Source of the DNA: an uncultured Clostridia bacterium | GTDB lineage: Bacteria; Bacillota; Clostridia; Lachnospirales; Cellulosilyticaceae | DNA length: 64,000 nt | Reading direction: 5' to 3' | Assembly (NCBI GenBank): GCA_937921505.1 | Contig: CAKZUB010000052.1 | Span: 1 to 64,000 of the forward strand | Part shown: positions 1 to 8,777 of the stretch, in pieces | Layout: the number at the start of each line of letters is the position of its first letter | Position numbering within the stretch: the stretch's first letter is position 1 | Translations under genes and position numbers: made by a program | The notes under the pieces: generated by a model | What the model was told of the DNA's origin: nothing | What the model saw: the letters and a program-made list of their open reading frames with translations, nothing else | The model's database searches: none

Positions 1-249
1 CTTAGTACGAGAGGACCGGGATGAACGGACCACTGGTGCATCTGTTGTCATACCAATGGCATAGCAGAGTAGCCAAGTCTGGATCTGATAAACGCTGAAG
101 GCATCTAAGCGTGAAGCAGACCTCAAGATAAGACTTCCCATCCAGAAATGGAGTAAGACCCCTTAGAGACTATGAGGTTGATAGGTTGGAGCTGTAAGTG
201 TAGTAATACATGTAGGTGACCAATACTAACGGTTCGAGGGTTTGACCTA
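1..249 (+). rRNA. 23S ribosomal RNA, 3' end (partial)
   Basis: This is the 3' end of the large-subunit rRNA, cut by the left window edge. The universal sarcin-ricin loop AGTACGAGAGGACC lies at 4-17. The downstream helices read as typical bacterial 23S domain VI, ending near the segment GGTTCGAGGGTTTGACC. The exact 3' end (about 247-250) is placed by analogy with other bacterial 23S genes. A 5S gene and a tRNA follow, so this is the distal part of an rRNA operon transcribed rightwards. Confidence 0.95.
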
Positions 250-668
250 ATATAAGTGATGAAATCACAAGTAACGGTTAAAGATAGTAAAAAACACTAT
301 CTATAGTAAAAGAAACTATTAAAAAAATACATCGTAGTATTTGTTTTTGAGAGTACAAAGAACATAAAATTTAAAAAGCAAATTTTATATTCTTTACTAA
401 GTCTATTTATTGATAGACACTCCAAAAGACTTCATGAATTAACGTAAGAAATATCTTAATGTAGAACAGATTGATCTTTGACGCTGGGAGAGAATAAGTA
501 TCCAGAAGATTTATACGTAGTATTGCGTAGCAAATCTTACAGATTTATTTAAACGGCACTTAGGGAGACTGTTTGAACGAAGTGAGTTTCGACCGTTCGT
601 TTAAAGAAAACTGTTTAGATTTGCAGCAATACGGAGTCTAAATCTGGAGGATATTTATTCTCGCAATT
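250..668 (+). other. Long 23S-5S spacer
   Basis: About 420 bases separate 23S from 5S, with no tRNA or convincing ORF. Several short inverted repeats are visible: GATAGT/ACTATC near 283-303, AAGATTT/AAATCTT near 508-536, and AGATTT/AAATCT around 616-643. These could be RNase III-type processing stems of the pre-rRNA. I see no promoter that would make 5S independent. The function of the extra length is unknown. Confidence 0.6.
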
Positions 669-785
669 TTTGGTGGCGATGCGACTAGGGGACACACCCG
701 TTCCCATACCGAACACGTAGGTTAAGACCTAGTCGGCCGATGGTACTTGCTTGGAGACGAGCCGGGAGAGTAGGTGGCTGCCAGA
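669..785 (+). rRNA. 5S ribosomal RNA
   Basis: A 5S rRNA of about 117 nt. It carries the conserved loop segment CCCGTTCCCATACCGAACAC and the closing helix between the 5' TTGGTGGC region (670-677) and the 3' GCTGCCAG (777-784). The boundaries come from pairing these ends. It belongs to the same rRNA operon as the 23S end. Confidence 0.93.
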
Positions 786-792
786 TTACTAA

Positions 793-878
793 GCCCGAGT
801 GGCGGAACTGGCAGACGCACAGGACTTAAAATCCTGCGGGACTTACCTCCCGTACCGGTTCGATTCCGGTCTCGGGCA
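793..878 (+). tRNA. tRNA-Leu (anticodon TAA)
   Basis: An 86-nt class II tRNA. The acceptor arms are GCCCGAG (793-799) and CTCGGGC (871-877) with discriminator A878. The anticodon loop CTTAAAA is closed by AGGA/TCCT and gives anticodon TAA, reading UUA codons. A long variable arm (GCGGGACTTACCTCCCGT) and the T loop GGTTCGATTCC are present. CCA is not encoded. It lies seven bases after 5S and is probably cotranscribed with the rRNA operon. Confidence 0.95.
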
Positions 879-880
879 TA

Positions 881-914
881 AAAGACTACAAACTATAGTT
901 TGTAGTCTTTTTGC
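881..914 (+). terminator. Terminator of the rRNA operon
   Basis: A perfect 30-base palindrome (881-910, arms AAAGACTACAAACTA) runs into a T tract directly after the tRNA. It is a clear Rho-independent terminator for the rRNA/tRNA transcript. Confidence 0.9.
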
Positions 915-949
915 ATATGTAAATATAATTATAAAATACATAAGAATTC

Positions 950-998
950 TTGACTAATAAGTCAAATAAGAATATAATGGAATATGACTGGTTAGTCA
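950..998 (+). promoter_or_regulatory. tetR promoter with two palindromic operators
   Basis: A sigma-A-type promoter has TTGACT at 950-955 and TATAAT at 973-978, 17 bases apart. Two copies of the palindrome TGACT-N4-AGTCA are present. The first (951-964) covers the -35 and spacer; the second (985-998) lies at the probable transcription start. Their centres are 34 bp apart, so dimers would bind near the same helical face. This is a textbook arrangement for an autorepressing TetR protein. That the repressor binds here is inference. Confidence 0.8.
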
Positions 999-1053
999 AA
1001 TTTTACGGTAGAGAAAATTCATTTCAAATAAACAGTTAAAGGTGACTAAATAA

Positions 1054-1695
1054 ATGAATAATAAGTTTTTAAATTTAAATGATGAAAAACAAAAAGTTAT
1101 ACTTAGTGCAGCTATCAAAGAATTTGCTCTACAAGGGTATGATAAAGCATCAACAGATACTATAGCTCATTATGCAGGAATATCTAAAGGAAGTTTATTT
1201 AATTATTTTAATAATAAGTTAAATCTCTATGCATATGTTTTGGATTATTGTATTTCTATTGTTAATAACAAAGTACTTCAAGATGTCCGACAAATAGAAG
1301 ATCAGGATTTTTATGATCGCTTAAAAAAAATATCAATGATTAAGCATAAAGTTTTTATGGACTATCCACAAGAAACTCATATTGTTACTCATTTTTTTAT
1401 GAAACCGATGAAGGCTATTTTACAAATGAAAGATAAGTTTGGCATGTATTATCAGTTTGATGATACTATTTTACAAGAATACTTAATAAAGTATTTGGAT
1501 GAGAAGAAGCTAAGAAAAGATATTACTAAAGAAGATGTTCTTTTTATTACCGCTACTTTATTTGAAGCTTTAGTCAAAAGACATACTGAAATAAATAGTA
1601 TTAAATCAGATGTTGGAGGAAGTTATTCACATGAAAATTTAGTTGTTTTTGATAAATACATTGAAGTATTAAAACATGGTGTTTATAAAGGTTAA
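1054..1695 (+). CDS. TetR/AcrR family transcriptional regulator
   Basis: A 213-residue regulator. Residues 10-55 form the TetR N-terminal three-helix DNA-binding domain (AGISKGSLFNYFNNK is the recognition-helix signature). The all-helical C-terminal part should bind an unknown ligand. The start ATG follows AAAGGTGA. It sits behind two palindromes that flank its own promoter and ahead of an efflux operon in the same direction. The likely role is therefore to repress itself and the exporter until a toxic ligand appears. The ligand cannot be read from the sequence. Confidence 0.9.
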   Translation: MNNKFLNLNDEKQKVILSAAIKEFALQGYDKASTDTIAHYAGISKGSLFNYFNNKLNLYAYVLDYCISIVNNKVLQDVRQIEDQDFYDRLKKISMIKHKVFMDYPQETHIVTHFFMKPMKAILQMKDKFGMYYQFDDTILQEYLIKYLDEKKLRKDITKEDVLFITATLFEALVKRHTEINSIKSDVGGSYSHENLVVFDKYIEVLKHGVYKG

Positions 1696-1836
1696 TACAA
1701 TATATAAGTTTATCATATTAAATTTATATTTATTATATATTATTGGTTTATATAGATTTTACATCTTTAAAGTTAAGTTGTTTTTCTATATCAAGACACA
1801 AAAAACAAATTTTAATATAGAAATAGGGAGGATATT

Positions 1837-3285
1837 ATGAAGAATAAAAAAATGTGGATAGGTATTTTTATAATGTTGTTGATAGTTGGGTTTATAGCTA
1901 TTGCCATTGTAAAAAAACCTAAAACTGAAGATAAAATAGGAGGATTTAAAAGTGGAACACGTGTAAAAGTAGAAGTGGTTAAAAAAGACGATATACAAAC
2001 AAGAATTTCTTCAAGTGGTGAATTAGAAGCTAAAGACACACGTACAATCTATGCAGAAGCTAGTAATAAAATCGTTAGAATACATAAAAATGTTGGAGAT
2101 ACAGTTAAGATCGGAGATCTGCTTCTTACTTTAGATACAGATACACAAGAACAAACACAAAAGCAACTAGAAACACTTGAGTTTCAGCTTAAGGCAGCAC
2201 AAGATTCCTTAAACTTACTTATAACAGGTGGGTCTAAACAAGAAATTTTAAATGCTCAAAGTGCCCTTCTTCAATCAGAAAAAAGTGAGCAAGATGCAAA
2301 AGATCAATTAGCTACAGCGAAAACAAATTTAGAAAATCTTCAAAGAGACTTAAAAAGCCAAAAAATAGATTATGATGTGCAACTTCAATTATTTAGTGAG
2401 GGGCTTATTTCTCAAAAGGAAATAGATGATTCAAAAACTATGCTTACAAATTTAGAGCAAAAAATAGAGAGTACTCAAACAGCTATTGCATCAGCACAAA
2501 AAACGATTCAAGCTGCTAGCCTAGGTAAACAAACAGCAGAATATAATTTAGGTGTCTTTTTAAACCAAATACAAGATCCTAACAGAAAACAAGGTATTGT
2601 CGCTAAACAATCAGAAATTAAAAATATACAAGCACAAATTTTTAGCGTACAAAACAATCTTAAAAAATCAGGAGCACAAGTGATAGCACCTATAAATGGA
2701 GTCATTATAGAGGCGCCAACAGAAGAAGGCATGCCTATTATGCAAGGTGCACGACTTATAACAATTATAGATCCAACTAGGCTTATTGTTAACTGTAATA
2801 TATCTCCCTACTATGCTGCAGATTTAAAGATAGGGTTAGGAGCAAAAATAAAGTATACAGGGTCTACAACAATTGAAGTAGATGGAGAAGTTGTAAAAGT
2901 ATCTCCAGTAGCCATTGCAGAACAGGCAGCAGGAGGTAAGAGTGCAAATAATGCGAGTATTCCTGTAGAAATAGAAGTCTCAAATCCAGGAACTATTATT
3001 AAACCAGGATTTTCAGTAGATGTTAAAGTTATTACAGAAACAAGAAAAAATGTAAGTGTTGTACCGATACTTGCTACTCTTGAAGATGATGATGATAATA
3101 CTTATGTATACGTTATTAAAGAAGATGGTTCTCTTGAAAAAAGAATGGTTATACAGGGACTCAATAATGGTTTATACGTAGAAGTGAGTAATCTTGAAGC
3201 AGGGGAAATTATAGTATCAAATCCAACAGAGTTTTTAAAAGAGGGAATGAAAGTGTCTTATGAAAAGACAGGTGATATGCAGTGA
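1837..3285 (+). CDS. HlyD/MacA-like efflux adaptor (periplasmic-adaptor family)
   Basis: A 482-residue membrane-anchored adaptor. Residues 6-28 form one transmembrane helix. They are followed by a lipoyl/barrel-sandwich half, a long coiled coil (about 105-245, rich in Q, E, K and L), the second lipoyl half (VIAPINGVIIEAPTEEGMPI) and beta-barrel/membrane-proximal domains to the end. This is the MacA/YknX arrangement, which couples a MacB-type ABC transporter to partners outside the membrane. RBS GGGAGG precedes the ATG. The next gene starts on a GTG overlapping this stop codon, so the two are translationally coupled. Confidence 0.9.
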   Translation: MKNKKMWIGIFIMLLIVGFIAIAIVKKPKTEDKIGGFKSGTRVKVEVVKKDDIQTRISSSGELEAKDTRTIYAEASNKIVRIHKNVGDTVKIGDLLLTLDTDTQEQTQKQLETLEFQLKAAQDSLNLLITGGSKQEILNAQSALLQSEKSEQDAKDQLATAKTNLENLQRDLKSQKIDYDVQLQLFSEGLISQKEIDDSKTMLTNLEQKIESTQTAIASAQKTIQAASLGKQTAEYNLGVFLNQIQDPNRKQGIVAKQSEIKNIQAQIFSVQNNLKKSGAQVIAPINGVIIEAPTEEGMPIMQGARLITIIDPTRLIVNCNISPYYAADLKIGLGAKIKYTGSTTIEVDGEVVKVSPVAIAEQAAGGKSANNASIPVEIEVSNPGTIIKPGFSVDVKVITETRKNVSVVPILATLEDDDDNTYVYVIKEDGSLEKRMVIQGLNNGLYVEVSNLEAGEIIVSNPTEFLKEGMKVSYEKTGDMQ

Positions 3286-3974
3286 TAGATATACAAAAAG
3301 TTAATAAAATCTATAGAAATGGTAAACTTGAGTTGCAAGCTTTATTTAATATTGACTTCAAAGTAGAAAAAGAAGAGTTTGTATCTATTATGGGAGCATC
3401 TGGTTCAGGTAAAACAACATTTTTGCATATATTAGGATGTTTAGATCATGCTACAAGCGGAACTTATATATTAGATGGAGTTAATGTATCTGAAATCAAA
3501 GATACGGAATATGCTCAAATTAGAAATCAAAAAATAGGATTTGTATTTCAAGCTTTTAATCTCCTTCCTAAACTTACAATTGTAGAAAATGTGGAATTAC
3601 CTATGATGTATGGCGGGATAAAACCCAAAGAAAGAAGAGAAAGAGCGCTAGATGCGCTTATTAAAGTGGGTCTAGGTAACAGGATTAAACATACGCCTAA
3701 TGAAATATCTGGAGGGCAAAAACAAAGAGTAGCTATTGCAAGGGCATTGGTTAATAAACCCTCCATTATTCTTGCAGATGAACCAACAGGTAATTTAGAT
3801 AGTAAGTCAAGTGTAGAAATCATGAATATTTTCCAAGCTTTAAATAATGAAGGCGTTACTATAGTAATGGTAACTCACGAACCAGATATAGCACAGTATA
3901 CCAAAAGGAAAGTAGTATTTAGAGATGGTATTATCATAGAAGATACACCGATAATAAATAGGCGAGGTGTCTAA
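3282..3974 (+). CDS. MacB/LolD-type ABC transporter ATP-binding protein
   Basis: A 230-residue ATPase. Walker A GASGSGKT lies at 38-45, Q-loop QAFNLLP, signature [14 protein letters not shown], Walker [13 protein letters not shown] and the switch His in VTHEPD. The PTGNLD sequence and size match the LolD/MacB/YknY family, which works with FtsX-like permeases by mechanotransmission. GTG start at 3282 overlaps the adaptor stop. Two permease genes follow at once, so it probably powers a heterodimeric exporter. Confidence 0.93.
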   Translation: MIDIQKVNKIYRNGKLELQALFNIDFKVEKEEFVSIMGASGSGKTTFLHILGCLDHATSGTYILDGVNVSEIKDTEYAQIRNQKIGFVFQAFNLLPKLTIVENVELPMMYGGIKPKERRERALDALIKVGLGNRIKHTPNEISGGQKQRVAIARALVNKPSIILADEPTGNLDSKSSVEIMNIFQALNNEGVTIVMVTHEPDIAQYTKRKVVFRDGIIIEDTPIINRRGV

Positions 3975-3976
3975 AT

Positions 3977-5197
3977 ATGGATTTAAAAGAAAGTATAGTG
4001 CTTGGCTTTAAACAATTACTAAGCAACAAGGGTCGCACGTTTTTAACAATGCTTGGGATGTTTATTGGTGTAGGTGCAGTCATTATGATTTTGTCTTTAG
4101 GAGAGGGCTTTAAAGAGTACACGAAAGGCTTTTATAGTGATATTGGTCTTGGGGCATTTCAAATCAATGTTAAAGACTCTTCTTCACACTTACTGATTAC
4201 ACAAGAAGACTTAGACGTTATTGAGTCTATGCCAGAGATTGAAGCTATTAAAGGGACGGTATGGGCAAATGCGACTGTTTATAACAAAAACAGAGAAATT
4301 AAAAAAGTTAATTTAATGGGAGCAGAACCTGCATATACAACGACTATGAAAAAAATAGATTTAATAGCAGGTAGGTTACAGACAGAAAAAGATGAGCAAA
4401 TAGCGGCTAAGGTTATTGTTGTATCTGATGTCTTTGCTAAGGTCATTTTAAGACAAGCGAATTACAGAAATGTTCTTGGTAAAAGTATTGAAATTATGAT
4501 AGATAATCAAATTGAAAGTTTTGAAATAGTTGGAGTCTATAAAAGCAGTGCTCCAAGCAATGCCTCACAAAGTCATTTGGAACGTGTTTTAACACAGCAT
4601 GCTCTATATGTTCCAAGATCTGCATTAGATATTATTACGCAAAATGATTCCAAAGTATTTAGTGCTGCTGGCGTTATTAAAGAGGGGTATGATCAAAAAG
4701 AAGTGACTAATCAAGTTCGTCTTCTTCTAAACAGAAGACATGCACAAAAAGATAACTATACTGTATCTAGTGCAGCAGACATGATAGACATGGCAAACAA
4801 TATGCTTAATATGATTACACTCTTTATCAGTGCTGTAGCGGGCATCTCTCTTCTTGTAGGTGGGATAGGGATTATGAATATTATGCTAGTAACAGTTACA
4901 GAGAGAACGCGGGAGATAGGTGTTCGAAAAGCACTTGGCGCCACAAATAAAGTGATACTCAGACAATTTCTTATCGAATCACTTATCTTAACAGTTATTG
5001 CAGGGGTTATTGGCATGCTTTTAGGCTATATTGGTTCTATACTTATTGGTGGTATGTATAATATACAAGCTAAGCTTACACTCGGTATGATTATTTTTTC
5101 AGTAGGCACATCAACAGTAGTGGGACTAATTTTTGGAGTGTATCCAGCCTATCAGGCAGCAAGACTAGATCCAGTAGACTCACTAAGATATGAATAA
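3977..5197 (+). CDS. MacB-type ABC permease (first subunit)
   Basis: A 406-residue permease of the FtsX/MacB family. It has an N-terminal transmembrane helix (about 18-42), a large extracytoplasmic MacB-PCD domain (about 45-245) and three C-terminal transmembrane helices (about 272-400). The segments GGIGIMNIMLVTVTERTREI and EIGVRKALGA are hallmark family motifs. It starts two bases after the ATPase stop. With the similar downstream permease it likely makes a heterodimer. The substrate (drug, peptide or lipid) is unknown. Confidence 0.92.
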   Translation: MDLKESIVLGFKQLLSNKGRTFLTMLGMFIGVGAVIMILSLGEGFKEYTKGFYSDIGLGAFQINVKDSSSHLLITQEDLDVIESMPEIEAIKGTVWANATVYNKNREIKKVNLMGAEPAYTTTMKKIDLIAGRLQTEKDEQIAAKVIVVSDVFAKVILRQANYRNVLGKSIEIMIDNQIESFEIVGVYKSSAPSNASQSHLERVLTQHALYVPRSALDIITQNDSKVFSAAGVIKEGYDQKEVTNQVRLLLNRRHAQKDNYTVSSAADMIDMANNMLNMITLFISAVAGISLLVGGIGIMNIMLVTVTERTREIGVRKALGATNKVILRQFLIESLILTVIAGVIGMLLGYIGSILIGGMYNIQAKLTLGMIIFSVGTSTVVGLIFGVYPAYQAARLDPVDSLRYE

Positions 5198-5214
5198 TAG
5201 AGGGAGGATTAAGC

Positions 5215-6417
5215 ATGAATGAAACTATTAAAAGTGCATTTAGTCAGCTTAGAAGCAATAAGCTAAGAACCTTCCTTACAATGCTTGGTATGTTTATTGG
5301 TATAGGTGCTGTTATTATTATACTAAGTGTTGGAGAAGGTGTTAAGGCTTATTTTAATGATCAGTTTTCAGAAATGGGTAAAGGAACGATAGAAATTAAT
5401 ACGACAGTATATATGGAAGAAAATATGATTACCCAAGAAGATTTAGAAGTTCTTAGGCAAATGCCAGAAGTAAAAACAACAATGAATTATCATGATGGGT
5501 ACTTTGGGACAACTAAAGACTACAAAAAGAATACTAAGGATGCTATGGTCTTTGGAATACCTTACAATATTGGAGAAGTTCAACCTTTTAAAGTTATAGA
5601 AGGGAGAATGATTTCTGAGGTTGATGAAGGACTTAGGAGTAATGTGATGGTTGTAGATACTAACTTTTCAAGAGTCGTGTATAATCGCACAAATTCTAAG
5701 TATGTTCTAGGAAAGACCGTTGAGATTAATATCAGTGGAGAACCTCAATCGTTTGAGATTATTGGAGTTATTAAAAGTCAAATTCCTTCTTTTGTCCCTG
5801 TAGATCAGATTCCAGTATTTTGCTATATGCCTTTTTCAACAGTAGACCGTATGCTGGGGCATGGAGATGGAAGAAGTTATGATAGCATTATCGTTATTGA
5901 TGATGCTTATGATGCCAATGATTATACTTATTCTATACAAAGAATACTCGAAAAAAGACATGGAAAAAAAGACATTTATAAAGTATCTACTTTAACAGAG
6001 CAAGTAGATCAAATCAATAATATTATTAATACGCTTAATATATTTGTAAGTCTTGTAGCGGCAGTTTCATTGCTTGTTGGTGGTATAGGTATTATGAATA
6101 TTATGTTTGTAACGGTAAAAGAGCGTACAAGAGAAATAGGAATTAGAAAAGCATTAGGGGCTACAGATAAACAAATTCTCAGCCAGTTTTTAATAGAAGC
6201 ACTTATTCTTACAGTGATTGGAGGCATTATAGGACTGTTAATAGGATACATAGGAGGCTTATTAATAGCAAGCCTTATTACCGTGACAGCTAAAATGACT
6301 TTAGGCATGGTAATATTTTCGGTAGGAACTTCTAGTGCAATAGGCTTAATATTTGGAGTCTATCCAGCGTATAAAGCAGCAAAGCTTGATCCAATAGAAG
6401 CATTAAGATTTGAATAA
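5215..6417 (+). CDS. MacB-type ABC permease (second subunit)
   Basis: A 400-residue permease clearly paralogous to the preceding gene. The N-terminal pattern LRSNKLRTFLTMLGMFIGIG, the GGIGIMNIMFVTVKERTREI motif and the closing AYKAAKLDPIEALRFE correspond closely. Topology is one N-terminal helix, a large extracellular domain and three C-terminal helices. RBS AGGGAGG lies just before the ATG, 17 bases after the first permease. The tandem pair suggests a gene duplication giving a heterodimeric exporter. Confidence 0.92.
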   Translation: MNETIKSAFSQLRSNKLRTFLTMLGMFIGIGAVIIILSVGEGVKAYFNDQFSEMGKGTIEINTTVYMEENMITQEDLEVLRQMPEVKTTMNYHDGYFGTTKDYKKNTKDAMVFGIPYNIGEVQPFKVIEGRMISEVDEGLRSNVMVVDTNFSRVVYNRTNSKYVLGKTVEINISGEPQSFEIIGVIKSQIPSFVPVDQIPVFCYMPFSTVDRMLGHGDGRSYDSIIVIDDAYDANDYTYSIQRILEKRHGKKDIYKVSTLTEQVDQINNIINTLNIFVSLVAAVSLLVGGIGIMNIMFVTVKERTREIGIRKALGATDKQILSQFLIEALILTVIGGIIGLLIGYIGGLLIASLITVTAKMTLGMVIFSVGTSSAIGLIFGVYPAYKAAKLDPIEALRFE

Positions 6418-6430
6418 AGGAGTGGAGAAG

Positions 6431-7462
6431 ATGAAATCAAAACAATATTTAACTAAGCTAGCAGCAGTTCTTGTGAGTATGATATCATTAGTTGCAATGC
6501 CCCTCTATGCAACAGAGCAAAAGGCAACACTTAAGGTAGAAGATGCTGTAAAATCAGCACTAAGCTATAGTAATCAAATGTCTATTAACAGCAAAACAAA
6601 TGAAACTTTAAAAGAACAAATGAAACTTGATAACAGCACTACATACTATCAGTATCAAAATATCTATTTAAGAAAAGCACAAAACGAACAACAAAGAAAA
6701 ATGCTTGAAGATAAAATAGCAATGGATGTTATAACCAAATATAATTCTATTATTATATTTGAAAAAGAAATACAACAAATCAGTAAAAATGCAGAAATTA
6801 GTTCAAAAGAACTTCAGCAGATGTCTATTAAAAACAAAAGGGGGTTAGTAAATCCCATTATGTATCAAAGTAAAGAAATAGAAGCAGCTAATTTGAAAGC
6901 TAGTAAAGCAGCTAAAGAAGAGGAATTAAAAAATGCACAAACGTATTTTAAAGTTGTAACGGGCAAAGATGTAACCAAATACACGTTAGATGATATGATT
7001 CATTACGAGCCATTTAGAATAACTACATCGGTTGAGGGGTATATAAGCAGCAAGATAGATATCTATTTACAGTACGATAAAGAACTTGCTAAGCTTAACC
7101 AAGAAAATGTCCCTGTAGAATTAGGATATATAAAATACATAACGGATAAGAGTACTGCAGAAAGCGCAACACTTAGTTTAGAAGATACACAAAAAACATT
7201 AAAACAAACATTAATAAATAAGTACTCTTCACTTGTTAATTTAGAAGAGCAAATTAATAGCTTACAGTCGCAGTTGGATTTATTAGATAAAAAACTCAAA
7301 TCAGTAGAAATGCGTTATAATGCTGGAATGGTAAGTGTTGTTGAATACAATAAGCAAGAAGTAGCTAAACAAAACGTAGAAATTGAAAGATTAAAGTTAA
7401 TCAATAGTTACAACAGTTTAAAAGAAACTATTCAAAAGCCATGGGTGGCTAGTTTACAATAA
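6431..7462 (+). CDS. Secreted TolC-like coiled-coil protein of the efflux operon
   Basis: About 343 residues from ATG 6431, preceded by AAAGGAG; an in-frame TTG at 6410 lacks its own RBS and is less likely. A signal peptide covers about residues 1-28 (hydrophobic core AAVLVSMISLVAMPLYA). Most of the rest is predicted coiled coil and resembles the helical hairpins of the TolC outer-membrane-efflux family. Typical pieces are LKVEDAVKSALSYSNQMSI at the start and RYNAGMVSVVEYNKQEVAKQ in the last helix. A full TolC monomer has about 430 residues, and a clear outer-membrane beta-barrel part is not evident. In a cell with no outer membrane it may form an extracellular or wall-spanning helical tube for the MacAB-like pump. 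Confidence 0.7.
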   Translation: MKSKQYLTKLAAVLVSMISLVAMPLYATEQKATLKVEDAVKSALSYSNQMSINSKTNETLKEQMKLDNSTTYYQYQNIYLRKAQNEQQRKMLEDKIAMDVITKYNSIIIFEKEIQQISKNAEISSKELQQMSIKNKRGLVNPIMYQSKEIEAANLKASKAAKEEELKNAQTYFKVVTGKDVTKYTLDDMIHYEPFRITTSVEGYISSKIDIYLQYDKELAKLNQENVPVELGYIKYITDKSTAESATLSLEDTQKTLKQTLINKYSSLVNLEEQINSLQSQLDLLDKKLKSVEMRYNAGMVSVVEYNKQEVAKQNVEIERLKLINSYNSLKETIQKPWVASLQ

Positions 7463-7494
7463 TGGGTATAAGTTAACAGAAAAGCAGAATTGTT

Positions 7495-7537
7495 AAAATG
7501 AAGGCCTAAAAATAATAAGGCCTTCATTTTAATTTTA
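7495..7537 (+). terminator. Terminator of the efflux operon
   Basis: Arms AAAATGAAGGCC (7495-7506) and GGCCTTCATTTT (7519-7530) are followed by a T-rich tail. A stable Rho-independent terminator closes the tetR/efflux transcript. Confidence 0.88.
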
Positions 7538-7584
7538 TAGTTGAGCTTAAAAAATAATATTGTTAAGTGCTTTATTAATTTTCA

Positions 7585-7613
7585 TTGACCTTTACTCTAT
7601 TAATAGGTATAAT
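7585..7613 (+). promoter_or_regulatory. Promoter of the Xre-cupin gene
   Basis: TTGACC (7585-7590) and TATAAT (7608-7613) are separated by 17 bases, giving a strong sigma-A-type promoter about 115 bases upstream of the regulator start. The leader between holds no convincing ORF. Confidence 0.75.
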
Positions 7614-7727
7614 TTTTAAGAATGAGTTTAATATGGGTAAACAAAAAGTTTATTATGATATAGAAAATAATCTTGAAAAATATATTAGAAGGTACATTAG
7701 AAAATATCTTAAAAAGGAGATAAGAGT

Positions 7728-8267
7728 ATGGATATTGGTGTAAAGATTAATCAGCTTAGGAAAAAAAATGGATTAACACAAGAAGAACTTGCGGATCGGT
7801 GTGAACTATCAAAAGGGTTTATTTCACAAGTAGAAAGAGGCCTTACCTCTCCCTCAATTGCTACTTTAATTGACATATTAGAATGTTTGGGGACTAACTT
7901 AAAAGACTTCTTTAATGAGTCAAGCCAAGAGAAAATTGTATTTACAAAACAGGATGTATTTGAAAAAGAAGATAAAGAAGATGGTAATATGATTACATGG
8001 CTCATTCCAAATGCTCAAAAAAATGATATGGAACCCATACTTATAAATATAGAACCAAATGGCAAGTCAAGCGTTGATGCGCCACATGAAGGAGAAGAGT
8101 TTGGGTATGTGATTGCAGGTAATATTCATGTTCACTTAGGTAACAAAAAATTTAAAGCTAAAAAAGGAGATAGCTTTTATTTTAGGCCTACAAGTAATCA
8201 TTACTTGCATAATACTGGCAAAACAAAAGCAACAGTACTTTGGGTTGCTACACCACCAAGTTTTTAA
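7728..8267 (+). CDS. Xre-family regulator with C-terminal cupin domain
   Basis: A 179-residue regulator. Residues 4-60 form an Xre/Cro helix-turn-helix (LTQEELADRCELSKGFISQV). Residues 105-178 form a small cupin barrel (HEGEEFGYVIAGNIHVHLG, then GDSFYFRPTSNHYLHN). This MerR-free HTH-cupin class (PuuR-like) senses small metabolites; several members control polyamine or amino-acid genes. RBS AAAAAGGAG precedes the ATG. No obvious target operon adjoins it other than the small membrane gene downstream. Confidence 0.9.
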   Translation: MDIGVKINQLRKKNGLTQEELADRCELSKGFISQVERGLTSPSIATLIDILECLGTNLKDFFNESSQEKIVFTKQDVFEKEDKEDGNMITWLIPNAQKNDMEPILINIEPNGKSSVDAPHEGEEFGYVIAGNIHVHLGNKKFKAKKGDSFYFRPTSNHYLHNTGKTKATVLWVATPPSF

Positions 8268-8310
8268 AAATTACAATAAAAATATAGGATGTAAAATGGA
8301 GGCGTTTAGG

Positions 8311-8661
8311 ATGCAACAAACAACATTAGGGGAAGAATTAGATTTTTTAGATGATGAATATGAAATAGATGCTATAAATGATGGCGTAGATGTTATGTCT
8401 AGGCCTATTCAATCTACACAGTGGAATGCATGGACATCGCTCATATTAGGAATAATAGGGTCACTAGGATGGCTTGTTCCTATTATTGGGCTTCCAGTTA
8501 CAATAGTAGGAACAGTACTCGGAGCTGTGGGGATAAAAACAAAAAATGCAAGAGGCATTGCTATTGCAGGATTTGTTGTTAATACAATATTCTTAATAGG
8601 GTCAATAGCAAAAGGTATTTTAGACATCATAAAATATATAAAAAAATCAAATAAAAACTAA
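8311..8661 (+). CDS. Small membrane protein, DUF4190-like
   Basis: About 116 residues from ATG 8311, chosen because AATGGAGG lies eight bases upstream; in-frame starts further up would overlap the preceding gene. An acidic N-terminal 30 residues (DFLDDEYEIDAIND) is followed by two hydrophobic Gly-rich segments (about 37-65 and 74-98, the second ending IAIAGFVVNTIFLIGSIAKG). This resembles the DUF4190 two-helix membrane module. The function is unknown. It may be cotranscribed with the Xre-cupin gene 43 bases upstream. Confidence 0.7.
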   Translation: MQQTTLGEELDFLDDEYEIDAINDGVDVMSRPIQSTQWNAWTSLILGIIGSLGWLVPIIGLPVTIVGTVLGAVGIKTKNARGIAIAGFVVNTIFLIGSIAKGILDIIKYIKKSNKN

Positions 8662-8692
8662 AAGATTGCTATAAAAAGCAATCTTTTTTATT
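8660..8692 (+). terminator. Terminator
   Basis: Arms AAAGATTGCT and AGCAATCTTT followed by Ts, directly after the small membrane gene. This is a Rho-independent terminator. Confidence 0.88.
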
Positions 8693-8777
8693 ATGACGCC
8701 ATTAGACACAATCACTTATTACTCTTAAAGAGCATACACTATTGATAAGCAGAGTACATTAAGGGGGAAATGGTACG

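Noticed and set aside
7633-7727. Short ATG frame in the leader of the Xre-cupin gene
   Set aside because: No RBS before its ATG, low-complexity Lys/Tyr/Ile composition, and it runs into the start of the regulator in another frame.
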